From contig KN887952.1 of the NCBI GenBank assembly GCA_000934455.1, positions 8,027 to 35,258 on the forward strand: DNA of 27,232 nt. Direction: 5' to 3'. Below the pieces are notes generated by a model. It did not search any database and was not told the DNA's origin. It worked only from the letters and a program-made list of their open reading frames with translations. Position numbers and translations under genes: made by a program. Source of the DNA: Apostichopus parvimensis (taxonomy: Eukaryota > Echinodermata > Holothuroidea > Aspidochirotida > Stichopodidae). Positions 1-11,000 of this stretch are shown here, one piece after another; the stretch's first letter is position 1; the number at the start of each line of letters is the position of its first letter.

Positions 1-35
1 AAGAAAAAGACAGCGTTAGCTCCTGGATTGCAGAT

Positions 36-602
36 CTGGAAGGAAGAACATGAAATGTGATGACAACCAGGGCTTTAAATAGAAAGAGTATCGTTGTAGA
101 GTCATATGTAAGGCCTAGGGGAGGGAGGTGGGGGGGGGGGGCCTTAACAAAATGTGTATATCTTATTTATAAAAGTGTGCAAATATTCATCTCATCTGTG
201 CAACATAATCTAATCAAACAATCTGGTTGAAGTTATAAAATATTTAATGTAACATTTGTAATTTTTTTTTTTTTTCCAAATTTCTTTCCAGCAGCTATTT
301 GGAATGTAAGAAACAAAACTGGGATTTCATCATCAGAGAGACAACGCATGTAAAACAATCTTTGGCTTCTGATCAATATTCCCCCCCCCCCCTCCTCCCT
401 CTGCTGAAGATTTCTGAGGTCATTGACTCAAATCATATTTTATCTCTCTATAAAAAATTCTCTGCCAATTTTGCCATTAAACATTACCATTTATCGTTGC
501 CTTCATATGATGCAAAGATGAACAAAACTACATGATACACTGTGTTAAATTATTGCTGAGATAATGCGAGCAGTGATTAATATTACTCAGTCATTTTCTC
601 AC
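36..602. other. CMTR2 3'-side intron sequence, no gene seen
   Basis: This stretch follows CMTR2 exon 10 on the minus strand. It contains a 12-G run at 130-141, a poly-T run at about 262-275 and a 12-C run at 381-392. No minus-strand reading frame with CMTR2 C-terminal similarity was found. A pyrimidine-rich minus-strand acceptor (TTCTTCCTTCCAG) ends at 36 and could open an exon that leaves the window. Confidence 0.4.
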
Positions 603-1644
603 TGTTTAAAAAGTAAAATGTTTGCAGTATGAAACCTACATTGCCAGCTATATACAGTGCAGACAGGAACAAATGTTGAGACTGACACTCCCAGATTGAA
701 GCAGAACTGAAGGTATCAGTCATACTGCAGCAGTCTGCTATAATGTAGTCTACTTTTCCTTCCAATCTTGAAATTAACCTGAAGAAAAAGGGAAAAAAGT
801 ACTTTATTAGTATAAAAATATGTGGAGGGTAGACAACAGCTGGACTACCTGTAAGGTAAGTGAAAATAGCTGAGGTGCTACAAGAGAGTAAGTGGTCCAG
901 TAAAATGTTACATCATCAGTCATTGTATATTAATGGTTTGATACAACAAACACAAAGTATCAATTGTCCAGTGTGCTTCAAACATCAGTACATATCATAA
1001 ATAAAGCGAGACAAAAGCATTGAGATAACACCTCAATTGCACCGTACAGATATGAGAAGGATACAGCATTGCAATAATTAGCTGCAGTCCACCATTTCAT
1101 TATTCAGAATAAATTGGATCACAAAAGAAAGCTACATTCCACTACATACATATAGGGAGGAAACATCATTTAAGAGACTGCTCTCTGCATGTACAGATGA
1201 GTTTGTTGTATAAGCATTCAGTGTGCTATAGAGAGGCATCGTGGAGTGATGACATAAGAGAAAACAATGGAATCCAGCTCAACAACAAGCACATTCACTT
1301 CACATAATTCTCTATAAATGGTATCATACAGGGTCACCTTTTTGGATGACACTTCTGGTTCACTTCCAAAGGTGTGTTGTTCAGAGAACTTTAGACCTAT
1401 GTTATTATCATGAATTCCAGGTTTTTCACAGTGCAGATGACAAACACAAATAGGAGACTCTTAGCTTTCTAATTCCATGGATAAAACAATACATTTCAAG
1501 AAAAACTTACCTATCTAGTAGTTCAACAGTTAGAAATTTCTTTGAAAGTTCAGCAGTTTCACAGATATCTAAATTGCCTTGTGTTGGGCTTTCTTGATTA
1601 CTTGTGCCGCAGATGATCTTACAAAATGGCCAGCTTGATATGCC
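603..1644 (-). CDS. CMTR2: CMTR2 exons 9 and 10, degenerate second Rossmann domain
   Basis: Exon 9 (1644-1511, starting [13 protein letters not shown]) ends in phase 2. Exon 10 (778-603) begins with the single base that completes that codon, giving [21 protein letters not shown]. Exon 10 then reads [20 protein letters not shown], resembling the non-catalytic C-terminal domain around the human LFLDCL region. The phase agreement is the main support, because sequence similarity here is weak. Exon 10 ends at A|GTGAGA. A further acceptor-like site on the minus strand lies at 36-37, but its frame does not fit directly, so at least one exon is probably unseen. The intron between them (779-1510) is AT-rich with nothing else recognised. 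Confidence 0.7.
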
Positions 1645-4600
1645 CTGCAATAATAAAGGCATAAAATAGTTACAAAGATGTAAGCAAGCTGTGTAGTATG
1701 GCAAGAAACGAGGATATATCCTAAATGTGACAGACACAACGAATGTGTATTACTAGAATGCATTGAATTAGAATGCACTAGAACTATTTGTAATGAGAGC
1801 TAACTCAGGAGATGAAAACAGTAACCCTAACTTCTGTTGACTAATGGAATCAATATAAAGAGAGCTTTTGCCCTTTTGCTCTACGCGAGGTTTCTGTCCT
1901 CGCTGAGCTCGCCTTAGCACTACTGATGATACAACACGTTGCACTGATGTCATAACCGCATGTAGTAGCAAATATATAATTCTGTTAAATGCTGAGTTCA
2001 GGAAGCTAACTTTATCATGCACAACAGAACAAAATAGCCAACATAATTGTGTACTTTAAAATAGTTTAAAAGAAAATTAGGTGGGAATATATCCATGGTT
2101 AGGCACAATACCACAACTTGAAACCAACAGAGGGTCTCATACTCATTGGTGTTAGTTAAAAAGAAAGCCAATAAACAGAACAAAACAGATGACTAAGAAA
2201 ACATTGAGTAATTTTATGTCAAAGTCTGCTTTAAGCTTTGCAGCCTCAGGCACTGTGCCAAAAGCAGGAATTGGCAACTTGGCTACATGCACTGATCAGG
2301 GCAAATTGATAAGGATTTTCTCTGGTTGTCCATCAGACAACCAGTTCTTACTTGTTGGTTATCAGAATAGCAAATTTGGTTGTAAGAAAAATTGTGGCAA
2401 AAAAACAATTAAAAAAAGACCAATATGTACACTGAAGGAGAGATACATGTTGGGCCAGGGAACACTGACCCCCACAGTTGGATCATAGGCCTACAACTAT
2501 ATTTGTCTATAATGACAAAGTGACAGAGGGCAATATCAATTTATCCATTTACCAATTTGGGGGTATTTCATTACAAAGCAATTTGCTGTACATAACCATT
2601 CAACGACCACTTGAGCTGATTGTGGTTGTGCGGGCAGAAATACGGTCGTCTTGGACTACAGGACTACTGTAAAAAAATATTGGTGTGTATATAAAGACCT
2701 GCATCAATACTTGCAGTGACTGAAGATTAAATCCATAAGATACTAACTTCCACTGGGTCATTCCAGTTGACTGACTTCACAGAAGCTAAGATGGAAGTAT
2801 CCACCAGACTTTGAAAGACCTGCAATGTTTAATAAGAAACTACTTTTTAAAAACATAAATATTAATAATAACCAAACTCAATTAATGCCGTTGAAGTTTT
2901 ACATCATTTCATATTGAATGATACAAAATATAACATTACTGTTTATTAAAAAGCTATGAAGGCTTGGGAGTTTCAAACTCACATACGTTGCTCAAATTTT
3001 AAATTATTTATGTTTAAATACATAAACCATTTGCATATTTGGTAATACTTATAGATACTTCTATTACAAGGAAAGGAGTTTTAGACTTTAAGTCAAAGGG
3101 AATTGATCATGTAATGTGAGGCTGTATGACAGTTAACTTGAGCACAGCACATCAATTTTACTTTCAGAACTCACCGGTGATCTATCACAAAGCATATTCC
3201 AATCCTCCAAAACTGTGATTGAACAGAAAGCTGACAAAGTAATTGTTTTAAGAGGTTTCCCTGCTATCAATTCAAACTCTTCCAGTTGTTTATCTCTGAC
3301 TTCAACTCGCTGCATAGAGAAAAAAGAATGAGCACTTAGAAAATGAAATGATAAATAACATGCACTTATCTAGTCCACCAAGCATACATATTGGTTATAA
3401 CTTCATTTAACTTTATAGCCATCTTTTACTTACATATGGTCACATGTACATCATAATTAAAGAAAGATGATCAAAAGAACATGCAATAGTGGGAGTTTTC
3501 CATTGGTCAAAGAAAATTCAAAGTTGATGAGAAGATGTATGAACTAATCTTTATATACATGTACAGCTGAAATAAAAGCTCATTAAGTTTTGCAATGGAA
3601 TGATTTAATAACTTTGCAATATAATTTTGTGCCCAGCCCTGATCTAAACCAATCCAATGCTTGGTAGATCAGTTGCTAGAGGTAAAATCACAATAGATAT
3701 CACATTTTGGCAAAGATTTCAATTGTTTACTCTTGAACAAAATAAAAAAAATAAGTAAAAACATAAAAATATCAAAAGTAAAACTAAATAAATACATAAA
3801 AAATAAGCACAAAAAAAAAATCATTTAATTTTTTTTTTTTTAGTAAATTATAAAAAAAGAGGAAACAAGAAAAAGAAACAAATAATACCTTAATGGTCAC
3901 TTGAGTCAATCCACCATTTTGTTCAGTAGAACGGTACTGAAGTCCCATTCTGTGCACTACTTCCTGGTGAGTCATACTCTTATCTGATTGTCTCTCATGC
4001 CATGTTCCTTGCAGCTTCTGTCTGGACATGTTTTTACTCATCTTCATGGACTTCCCTGGACAGATCCATTCTGCTGTAGGTATCGGCTGACAGGTCTGGT
4101 AAAATCTTTCTGCGCAGCATCGTTGAATTTCTTTTATTTCCTCCATGGCATAGAAGTCCTGATTTTCATACAGATTCATGTTCTCTTCTATTGTGGACAT
4201 TTGGTAGTCTTTAAATTTCTCTGAGGCTTTGTACAATTGAGACCAAAATGAAGATGGGATGGAAGAAGGTGGAAGTAAGGTTCCATTTGGAGTCGGACCT
4301 TGATCAAGGAGAGAGTAAACAAAAACAGAATATTAAGCTGGTTATCATTGGACTGACAGATGTTAGAATCATCTATAATCAATCACCACCCATGGGTAAA
4401 ATTAACCCCCCCCCCCAAAAAAAAGAAAAAAAGTTAAAACTTTCATTATACAAGCACTTACAGCACACAAGCATGATGTTTGTGCTTACCTAAAACATTG
4501 CCTCATTCTTTTGCTTCGATAATGTGTCTATCAATGGTTCAAAGCAAATAGAAATATGTTTTATATTGATGGTCTTACCATAGTTTTCTTTAAGTTTATC

Positions 4601-7600
4601 CAACATCTTGGGATCAATCCCTTGGAAACTTAAGCAGACCACATAGACTTCAGAATTACCGGCCTTACTTGTCACTGGTTTCTTGATCCACACCTGAATT
4701 ATAACATTTAAAAAAATTATCAAGTTATAAAATGCAACATAATGACAGCATTTTGTTCTGCTGTTGCTGGTCGCATTTAAAATATATCATAAAATTTGAG
4801 AAGTTCCTAACTTTGCAATATAAATCACTTTGAGGATGTGTTTTTGGTTTAAAGATGCAACAAATTTTCAGCAATTTTGTAAAGCAATCAGTTCCAGCAA
4901 CCAGAAAATTCTTTTAACGATCAGAATTATACAAAGTAGCATATATATATACAACAAGTAGCAAACAGTGTGAAACACAATGTAGCACAATACCTCTTGG
5001 AACAGACAACAGAGCAGGTACATCAGGCAGGCAGTGTTAATCTCAAACATAGTAAACATTTTAAGAACGAATGATCCCCCCTGCTGTAGGATGGTGAGAG
5101 CAGCCACGACTTCACAGAAGTGCAGAGAGTGGACCAGAGTCTCTTGCTCTGCGGGATTATCTTGACAATTCACACTGCCGTCAGCTGTAACCTAACGATA
5201 CAAAAACAAGACTTGTAAACCAGTTCCGCACGCCAATAAGATAGGTTGTCGTATTGCAGCTAAGTATAACTTGCTTGATATACTTAAAAGAAGAAAAATA
5301 TTACAATGCAGCACAAAAGTTTGAAAAATCAAAGTTTGTTACTTATAGGGTCACACAAATGGTCCATATCTTAATCCATGGCACATGTAACCTTACAGTT
5401 GTTGATGGAATGTGTGTACATGAGATTCCGTAATTGGAAAAATGAAAATTTGATCAAACTATTTACCTAATTTAGAGCATTACATTAAGCATTTTCCAAA
5501 ACGGCAGTTACTGTAGCTCACAATAAGAAAAAAATTGCATATTTTTATTATTTTAAAAAAAAACTTAAAAAGTTTCTTGCATACAATTACAAAATTTGTA
5601 CAGCCTTCCCACCAAATCCACTGAGTTTTCCAACAACACTAAGTTTTAGAGAATCATCCTGATACTCGATGGACTTACCAATTGCACGTTTCCAAACTCA
5701 CTGCGGACTTTCTTTTCCAGTCCTTCCAAATTGGGGAGCTCCATTAAATTGCCAGTATCATCCACGCCAAAGTACCACTTCTCAAACGTCCGTTTAATGA
5801 GCCTGTCATCTAGTATTGCCTTATCGCTGGTGTTCCCTTCATAGTATGGATTGAGAGTGTTAGCCAACCACTTCCATTCACACTTTATCAAGTATCCTTG
5901 TTGTTTCAAGTAATGATTTAGGCTAGTAACAAAGGCTCCTGGTGCTTCACAGAGATGGACTGAACAGAATTTGTCCGTCTCACGTGGGACTATATTAAAC
6001 TGCTGAAGTATTTCGTGAAATTTAAACCAAGCCTGAGTTTTCAGTTCATAACCTTGGTGGTTGGACCAGCCAGGAGACAGTATTCTGTTTCCTCTGTGGG
6101 TTAAACTTGTATGTTTGTGCCATTCTGAGATGTCCTTATCACTCAACTGACCTTTGACCTCATTCAGAGTGGCCTTGAAATCTTGCAGAGCTGAAATAAC
6201 TTCATTTGTGAAAGGCTAAAAAACAAAGTAACAATAAACTATATTCAATGATGTCAGTCATAATGTGTGTTTTAGAACAATGGACAGGAGACACTGCACT
6301 GAATCTATCAGCATTGTTCCACAAATGGGAAGTCATATTTATTCAGTGTAGCCTATATTACTACATAAATTGTGGTAAAGATTATCCTTACAATCCAGTG
6401 TATATCCTGGCTGCAAGATTTGAACTGAGCTGAGTGGCAAGATGCTTAAATGTGCAAGTTTGTTAGCAGTTCTAACTTGTTAGACTGACATATACTGTAG
6501 CAGAGATTATTGATGAAAATAATGCAATATATATTACTGAAGAGTGAACATTTTGAAGTTTCCTTTTCACATTTTTTGAGAAACATCAATTTAAATCCAA
6601 AAATGAAAGAATCAACATGAATACTTGTCCATTGCAATACAATAGATCTTAATAGACAATTTGACTTTTCTTAAGATGCATGCAAAGATCTGTTGGTACT
6701 GGAAAGTTATTTAGCCTCTTTGATACCATCAATGTATATATCTTTTGGAGTGTATTGCAATGGGGTTGCAAAGTACACAAAAGGTCAGCATCAAATCATC
6801 TTAATAACTCTATTACCTGTGATGTAGATTTGCTAAAAATTTGGGAAGAATTAGGCAGGCACCAGTCAGGTTCTCTCGTAAAGTTAAAGTTCTTTCTAAA
6901 TAAAGCTTCCACTTTTTGCTCTACTGAACTACTGGAGGATGTTTGTCTCTTCCTTTTCTGCTGCTTTCTCCAGGGTTGTTTGGAATCCATATCTGAATCA
7001 GATAACAGACAAAAACAATGAAAAGAAAAAAATAGCTAAACAACACTTTAAAAAATTTACAAATACTCAGTGGGTTTTATGCTTGATGCAATCACAGTTT
7101 TATCAAAGATGTTCAGGACTGGCTTTTATATCTCTTTCACTATCATGGACACCAAGAACTCATAGTCATACTCATACTTCATAGTCCTAGGCTATAGATT
7201 ATACTTCATAAGTCTAGTGGCCTACTTCAAGTCAAATATCAATTCTCTCCCACCCCTCCAGAAAAATAATAATTAATAAAGAATAATTAATTTTGTAATA
7301 AAGCTGGTAAGTTTGGCATGTGTGTTAATTTCATATTCTTTCCCTGCATTGTCATTACTAGGCGTTAGTCTATACTATTACTAGTGACTTTGATCTTGGC
7401 AAAGGACCGTTAACTCGGTTAAGAAGAGATTAGACATTAAGTTGACAGTAACTTGGGAAACGTTATTCTCATTAGCCTAGTATCCGTTAGGCCGAACGCT
7501 AGTCTAGGCCTACCTAGCCCCAACTGCCTCCTGCGTAATTAGGCCTGTAGGCTAGGACCTGACAATACCACTATGCTACTGTACCAAGGTTCGCATAGGC

Positions 7601-7952
7601 TAGGCTAGCCTAACTTTAGGCCCGAACTATTAAGTTAGGGTAATTGGTTAGAGACTTATTATCAAATTTCAGTAAGTTACCGTTTTTCTAAAGTTAAAAC
7701 CTGACGCAGACCGTGTGAAGAACAATTGCAAATGTTACTCTTAACAAATTCACTTAAAATGTTACGTATATATACTACATAACAGCATCTATAGCTAAGT
7801 TAGGTCTAAAAATTGTACATACCGTTATCATGGTCAGCAGACGACTTTTCGCATGCTGGTGTTGTGAAGTAGTGAATGAGTGCTGCATTATTGGTTGAAT
7901 GTGCCGCTGACTGTTGTACTAGCTTCAGACTGGCAAGTTGACGTCTAACCAT
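603..7952 (-). CDS. CMTR2: CMTR2 (FTSJD1), cap-specific mRNA (nucleoside-2'-O-)-methyltransferase 2; partial, C-terminus off left edge
   Basis: CMTR2 uses S-adenosylmethionine to methylate the ribose 2'-O of the second transcribed nucleotide of capped mRNA (cap2). Coding exons, 5' to 3': 7952-7823, 6992-6817, 6215-5679, 5191-4994, 4693-4579, 4298-3889, 3309-3175, 2819-2748, 1644-1511, 778-603. All have GT donors and AG acceptors, and the phases join without a stop, giving about 694 residues; the human protein is 770. Residues ~100-350 are the Rossmann methyltransferase domain: [66 protein letters not shown] and [10 protein letters not shown] all match the family. The catalytic K-D-K triad is visible at about K167, D285 and K325. 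The rest resembles the degenerate second domain. An in-frame TGA lies 6 nt upstream of the chosen ATG. The exon 7, 8 and 9 boundaries are less certain than exons 2-6. Roughly the last 75 residues are missing. Confidence 0.95.
1645..2747. other. CMTR2 intron 8, no supported gene
   Basis: This intron separates the WNDPVE exon from the GISSWPF exon. The plus strand has an open frame of 99 codons (2189-2488). It is lysine/serine-rich, with no recognised domain and no splice or promoter context, so it is not called as a gene. The rest is AT-rich and unremarkable. Confidence 0.4.
4994..5191 (-). CDS. CMTR2: CMTR2 catalytic exon 4 (D and second K of the triad)
   Basis: Sixty-six codons, phase 0 at both ends. 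It opens with [10 protein letters not shown], giving the catalytic aspartate (about D285), continues with [19 protein letters not shown], and reaches [13 protein letters not shown] with the second catalytic lysine (about K325). The acceptor is TTAG|GTTACA and the donor is GAG|GTATTG. With exon 3, all residues of the methyltransferase active site are intact, so the enzyme is predicted to be active. Confidence 0.96.
5679..6215 (-). CDS. CMTR2: CMTR2 catalytic exon 3 (SAM-binding half)
   Basis: This is the largest exon: 179 codons, phase 0 at both ends. It begins [20 protein letters not shown], matching the helical segment before the methyltransferase core. It carries the first catalytic lysine ([11 protein letters not shown] about residue 167), the SAM-binding loop LCEAPGAF (~190-197), and the conserved [15 protein letters not shown] and WYFGVDDTG blocks. 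It ends at FGNVQL before a consensus GTAAGT donor. These blocks are diagnostic for CMTR2 rather than CMTR1, which lacks this NTLNPYYE arrangement. Confidence 0.96.
6993..7822. other. CMTR2 intron 1, rich in TAGGCC/GGCTAG-type motifs
   Basis: The first CMTR2 intron lies immediately downstream of the short first coding exon. From about 7340 to 7640 it holds many variants of TTAGGCC, TAGGCCTA and GGCTAGGCTAGCCTA. The same style recurs in the divergent promoter (AGCCTAGCTTAGGG). The motifs are scattered rather than tandem. No coding potential was seen. Confidence 0.5.
7823..7952 (-). CDS. CMTR2: CMTR2 first coding exon (43 codons plus 1 nt)
   Basis: This exon was found by extending the reading frame upstream of the next exon's ATG (6990) across the splice site. 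The donor is AACG|GTATGT, and it joins in frame to an acceptor at 6993-6994. The exon starts at an ATG with A at -3 and G at +4, and an in-frame TGA lies 6 nt upstream, so this is the likely start. It encodes a short Ser/Ala/His-rich segment with [12 protein letters not shown] at residues 21-32. The next exon continues with a basic stretch, [13 protein letters not shown] (residues 48-60), a plausible nuclear localisation signal. A shorter protein starting at the second-exon ATG (residue 45) is possible. Confidence 0.8.
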
Positions 7953-8014
7953 ACTTCAAACTCACAGAAGTTTACAGTATTCTGTAGTCTAACTTAGCCT
8001 AGCTTAGGGTTATC
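7953..8014. promoter_or_regulatory. Divergent CMTR2/MED27 promoter region
   Basis: Only 62 bp separate the CMTR2 ATG (7952-7950, minus) from the MED27 ATG (8015, plus). Both have A at -3 and G at +4. Each has an in-frame stop just upstream (TGA 6 nt before the CMTR2 ATG, TAG 15 nt before the MED27 ATG), so neither protein extends into the gap. No TATA box is evident. A CRE-like TGACGTCT (7 of 8 to TGACGTCA) lies at 7939-7946, inside the first CMTR2 codons. Core promoter elements probably overlap the opposite gene's first exon. Promoter function is inferred from arrangement only. Confidence 0.7.
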
Positions 8015-11000
8015 ATGGCTGCTGTCACGAAAGAAAATGTTCTCATGATAACGTCTTCAATTGCAGCAATACAGAAATTACGAACTGGTGTTTCGAAAAC
8101 TTTCTCTCATCTAAACCAGGGTATCACTGCTTCCAAAGATGAAGGAGAGGCGAAGAAAGGCTTTGTAAAGCAGTTTCAAGAAGATTTAATCGGTGTAAAA
8201 AACAGCTTTGAGTAAGACCGATATTAATACCTTTGCGCATTGTCTTATTAATATTAGCATAAGGGTATGGAGAATTCAACGGATCAGTTACAAATACAAG
8301 AAACGTTGAATTCATTGTCGGCCGAACTATCAAAAAAAGATAAGGCCTTTAACTTATCCTGAAATTTCTATCACACTTGAGCGATCGGAAAGGAACAAAC
8401 AACTCAATAAAATTGACCTGCTTATGTTGGCTGCATGAATGGAGAGTAATTTTTACAAAAATATTTGAGTAGGCTATCCCTGCGTGAAGTCATGGTGGTG
8501 ATGGACCATAAATGAGAATAGTTTGTTTGATGCCTACGAAGTGAATTTCAGATCAGTGGGGTATTCAGTACTTTGTGCCATTTTAAATCTCAAGATAAAA
8601 TATTTTTCAAGCTAGGCAAACTGTGGCAATCTAATTCTTTTTGCCAGCCTACTCATAGTGCCATTCAAAAAAATTCAAAAAATTGTGAACCTGTTATAGT
8701 TTTGCTTAAGCCTCCAATAACTGGCTGAAGTGACAATTATTTTCAGTGAGCTGGAGACATCCATTGCCTCTTTACAACCATTAAAAGAGGCAGCCAATAT
8801 GGGAAACCTTGGTCAAATCAGCTTGGATCCAGTACTAGACAAGACTCCAATATATCCACAGGTGTTACAGACTTACAAGTGGTCTACAAAGGTAAGTACT
8901 GTAATTGACAATGTATCTTACATTACAAAGACTTTAATTTGGGGTACAGTTATCTGAATATTTTTTAATATTATTTTGTTATAATTTTCTGATCTACTTA
9001 AGTTATTAAAATATAGTATTGGTATACAAGTGTTACAAAAATTTTTTTTTTTTTTTTTTTTACATCCAGCTTCGAGAGCATGCACAGGCGGCTGACAGTA
9101 TCCTGAACAGACAAGCACCTAAGAGGACCTATGGACACATCAGTGTACTTTCTAAGAAGAGGAAAGCACCGCCATCCAGTCATACCTATAATCCTGTGTA
9201 AGTTCCACAATCAAATGTTACTGTAGTTGACATGTCGCTGTTCTCATTAGCTTACAGTTTATATGCAAAATACTTGTGTAAAGTTAAAACAGATATCACA
9301 TTTCTTTATGAGATGTTTCTACCTCTTTGGATGCTCTTCAAAGGTAACTGTGTCACTTTTAATGGTATAACCAGTGGCATGATGTGTGGGAGAGATGAGG
9401 GAGGAGGGAGGTGGTGCTTGAGATATTTCATTCTCTTTGGATGTCTCTTCAAAGGTAATTGTATCACTTGTGTAACCAGTGCCAGGATGCAAAGGGGGGA
9501 GGGGTTAGGAGATGCTGTGGGAGGCTAAGGGGTCTGACGGCTGATATCAAGATGATGCAAATGAACAAATTTAATAAGTGAAAGGAACTGATTTCCCAAT
9601 ATCGCCCCTTGAAAGTGCCTTGTATTCTCTTACACAGGCAGTGCATCCATCCATCCTGTTTTAAATTTTATAAATTTATTCTATTTCTTTCTTTCATACA
9701 GACATGTTGACAAGTTTTTTGACACATGGCAGAAGAATTATACTAGTGTCGAGGTGAAAAGAGTTCAACAGTCACCTAATGTTTTTCAGGTTTGAAACAA
9801 ACACTTTCATTATTACCTAAGAATGTCAAGTAAGTAGGCTTTGCTCTTGGCGTTATGAGCATTAATAGAAGATAGCAAATGAAGTCTGGTCAGATAAACT
9901 CACAGCACATTTCATTTTGCTGAAAATTGCCATTAAATCATTTGAGTTTTGTCTTGTAATGTTTAGAATTAAAACTTTCTTTGACTTGCCATGTCAAATT
10001 TTCATATATCCAATGTTAGCCATGCACCCTTTAAAATTTCATAATTCATTTATGGTATCGAAAATACAGGGATTAACTGTTACCTATTATTTCATCTACA
10101 AAAATGCTAATAAGTTATTCTTTGCTTTCCTGTTCTCAAGACCAGTGCTAGTAATGAACCACATAAGGCTGTACTAATATTACAAAATAAGAAAATCTTG
10201 GCCATTGTAGTTTCTTTCTGAGTTCCCACAATTTCTTTGGGTGTTTAAGTTTCTTCGAGTAATTAGACAACTATTTTTAAGTATCAATCCTTAAGCTTAA
10301 GCTAAAAAAGTAGTTGTACTAATGCATTCATGTTCTTTATTTATCTCAACAGGTTACTTTAGGAAGAACTTTACAGGTCGTCTTGGTGCTTCAAAGTTTT
10401 ATTATCGAACGAGTGATCGTTCGAGCCCACCATGAAGTCATATTACAGGTTGACGGCACCGTGAGTATTTGTGTTGTTATTACACCCATCTCATCTCTGT
10501 TTAGGCTGTGATAATATATATATATTAGGTTTATCCTCAGCATAGGCAGATCAACCAATCTTTTTATAAATTATGCCCAAGCTAAAATGTTTGTGGAAAA
10601 TGTTGTTATATCACTAATTACTGATGCCGATTTTCGGTCCAACACTATACCATAACAAGCTTTTTAAGGTCTAATGCATAAAGGTAAATTTCATATGGTA
10701 ATGGGAGTATCAGGACGTTTATCCATGGCTGGCTAAACAAATTACCAATCTAAAGTAATCTTCCACAAGTATTGAAACCATAATTTTTTGATGAAACAGT
10801 TGTACCTTATTTAAAGTTTTTCACTTTTAAATGTCAGGCCCGTAGCCAGAGTAATCGATATGGGGGTATATCAATACAGGATGGAGGGGTCTAAGGGGAG
10901 GGGGTGTCCCCATCCCCTTTGAGAAAAGTTTGCTTATCTCAGGGGGCTTAGATGCCAACTGGTTCACTCTTTTCCATCTTTTACCCTACAGCTGTATTCC

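Noticed and set aside
284..535. Plus-strand acceptor-like site followed by a 78-codon frame
   Set aside because: The poly-T/CCAG looks like an acceptor, but the frame runs through a 12-C tract, has no domain, and no donor or partner exon is visible.
2189..2488. 99-codon plus-strand open frame inside CMTR2 intron 8
   Set aside because: Long for the region, but it has no recognised domain, no similarity to its surroundings and no splice or promoter context; chance or a decayed repeat is likelier.
3784..3888. Extension of the CMTR2 exon ending TIK into [14 protein letters not shown]
   Set aside because: It lies past a good donor (AAG|GTATTA). The hydrophobic tail is translated T-rich intron, not a membrane anchor.
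4188..4382. Minus-strand frame overlapping CMTR2 exon 6
   Set aside because: The alternative frame lacks family similarity. The frame used ([16 protein letters not shown], then STIEENM) aligns with CMTR2 and joins exon 5 in phase.
7340..7640. Telomere-like TTAGGC repeats
   Set aside because: TTAGGC occurs several times but is scattered and in mixed orientation, not a tandem array.
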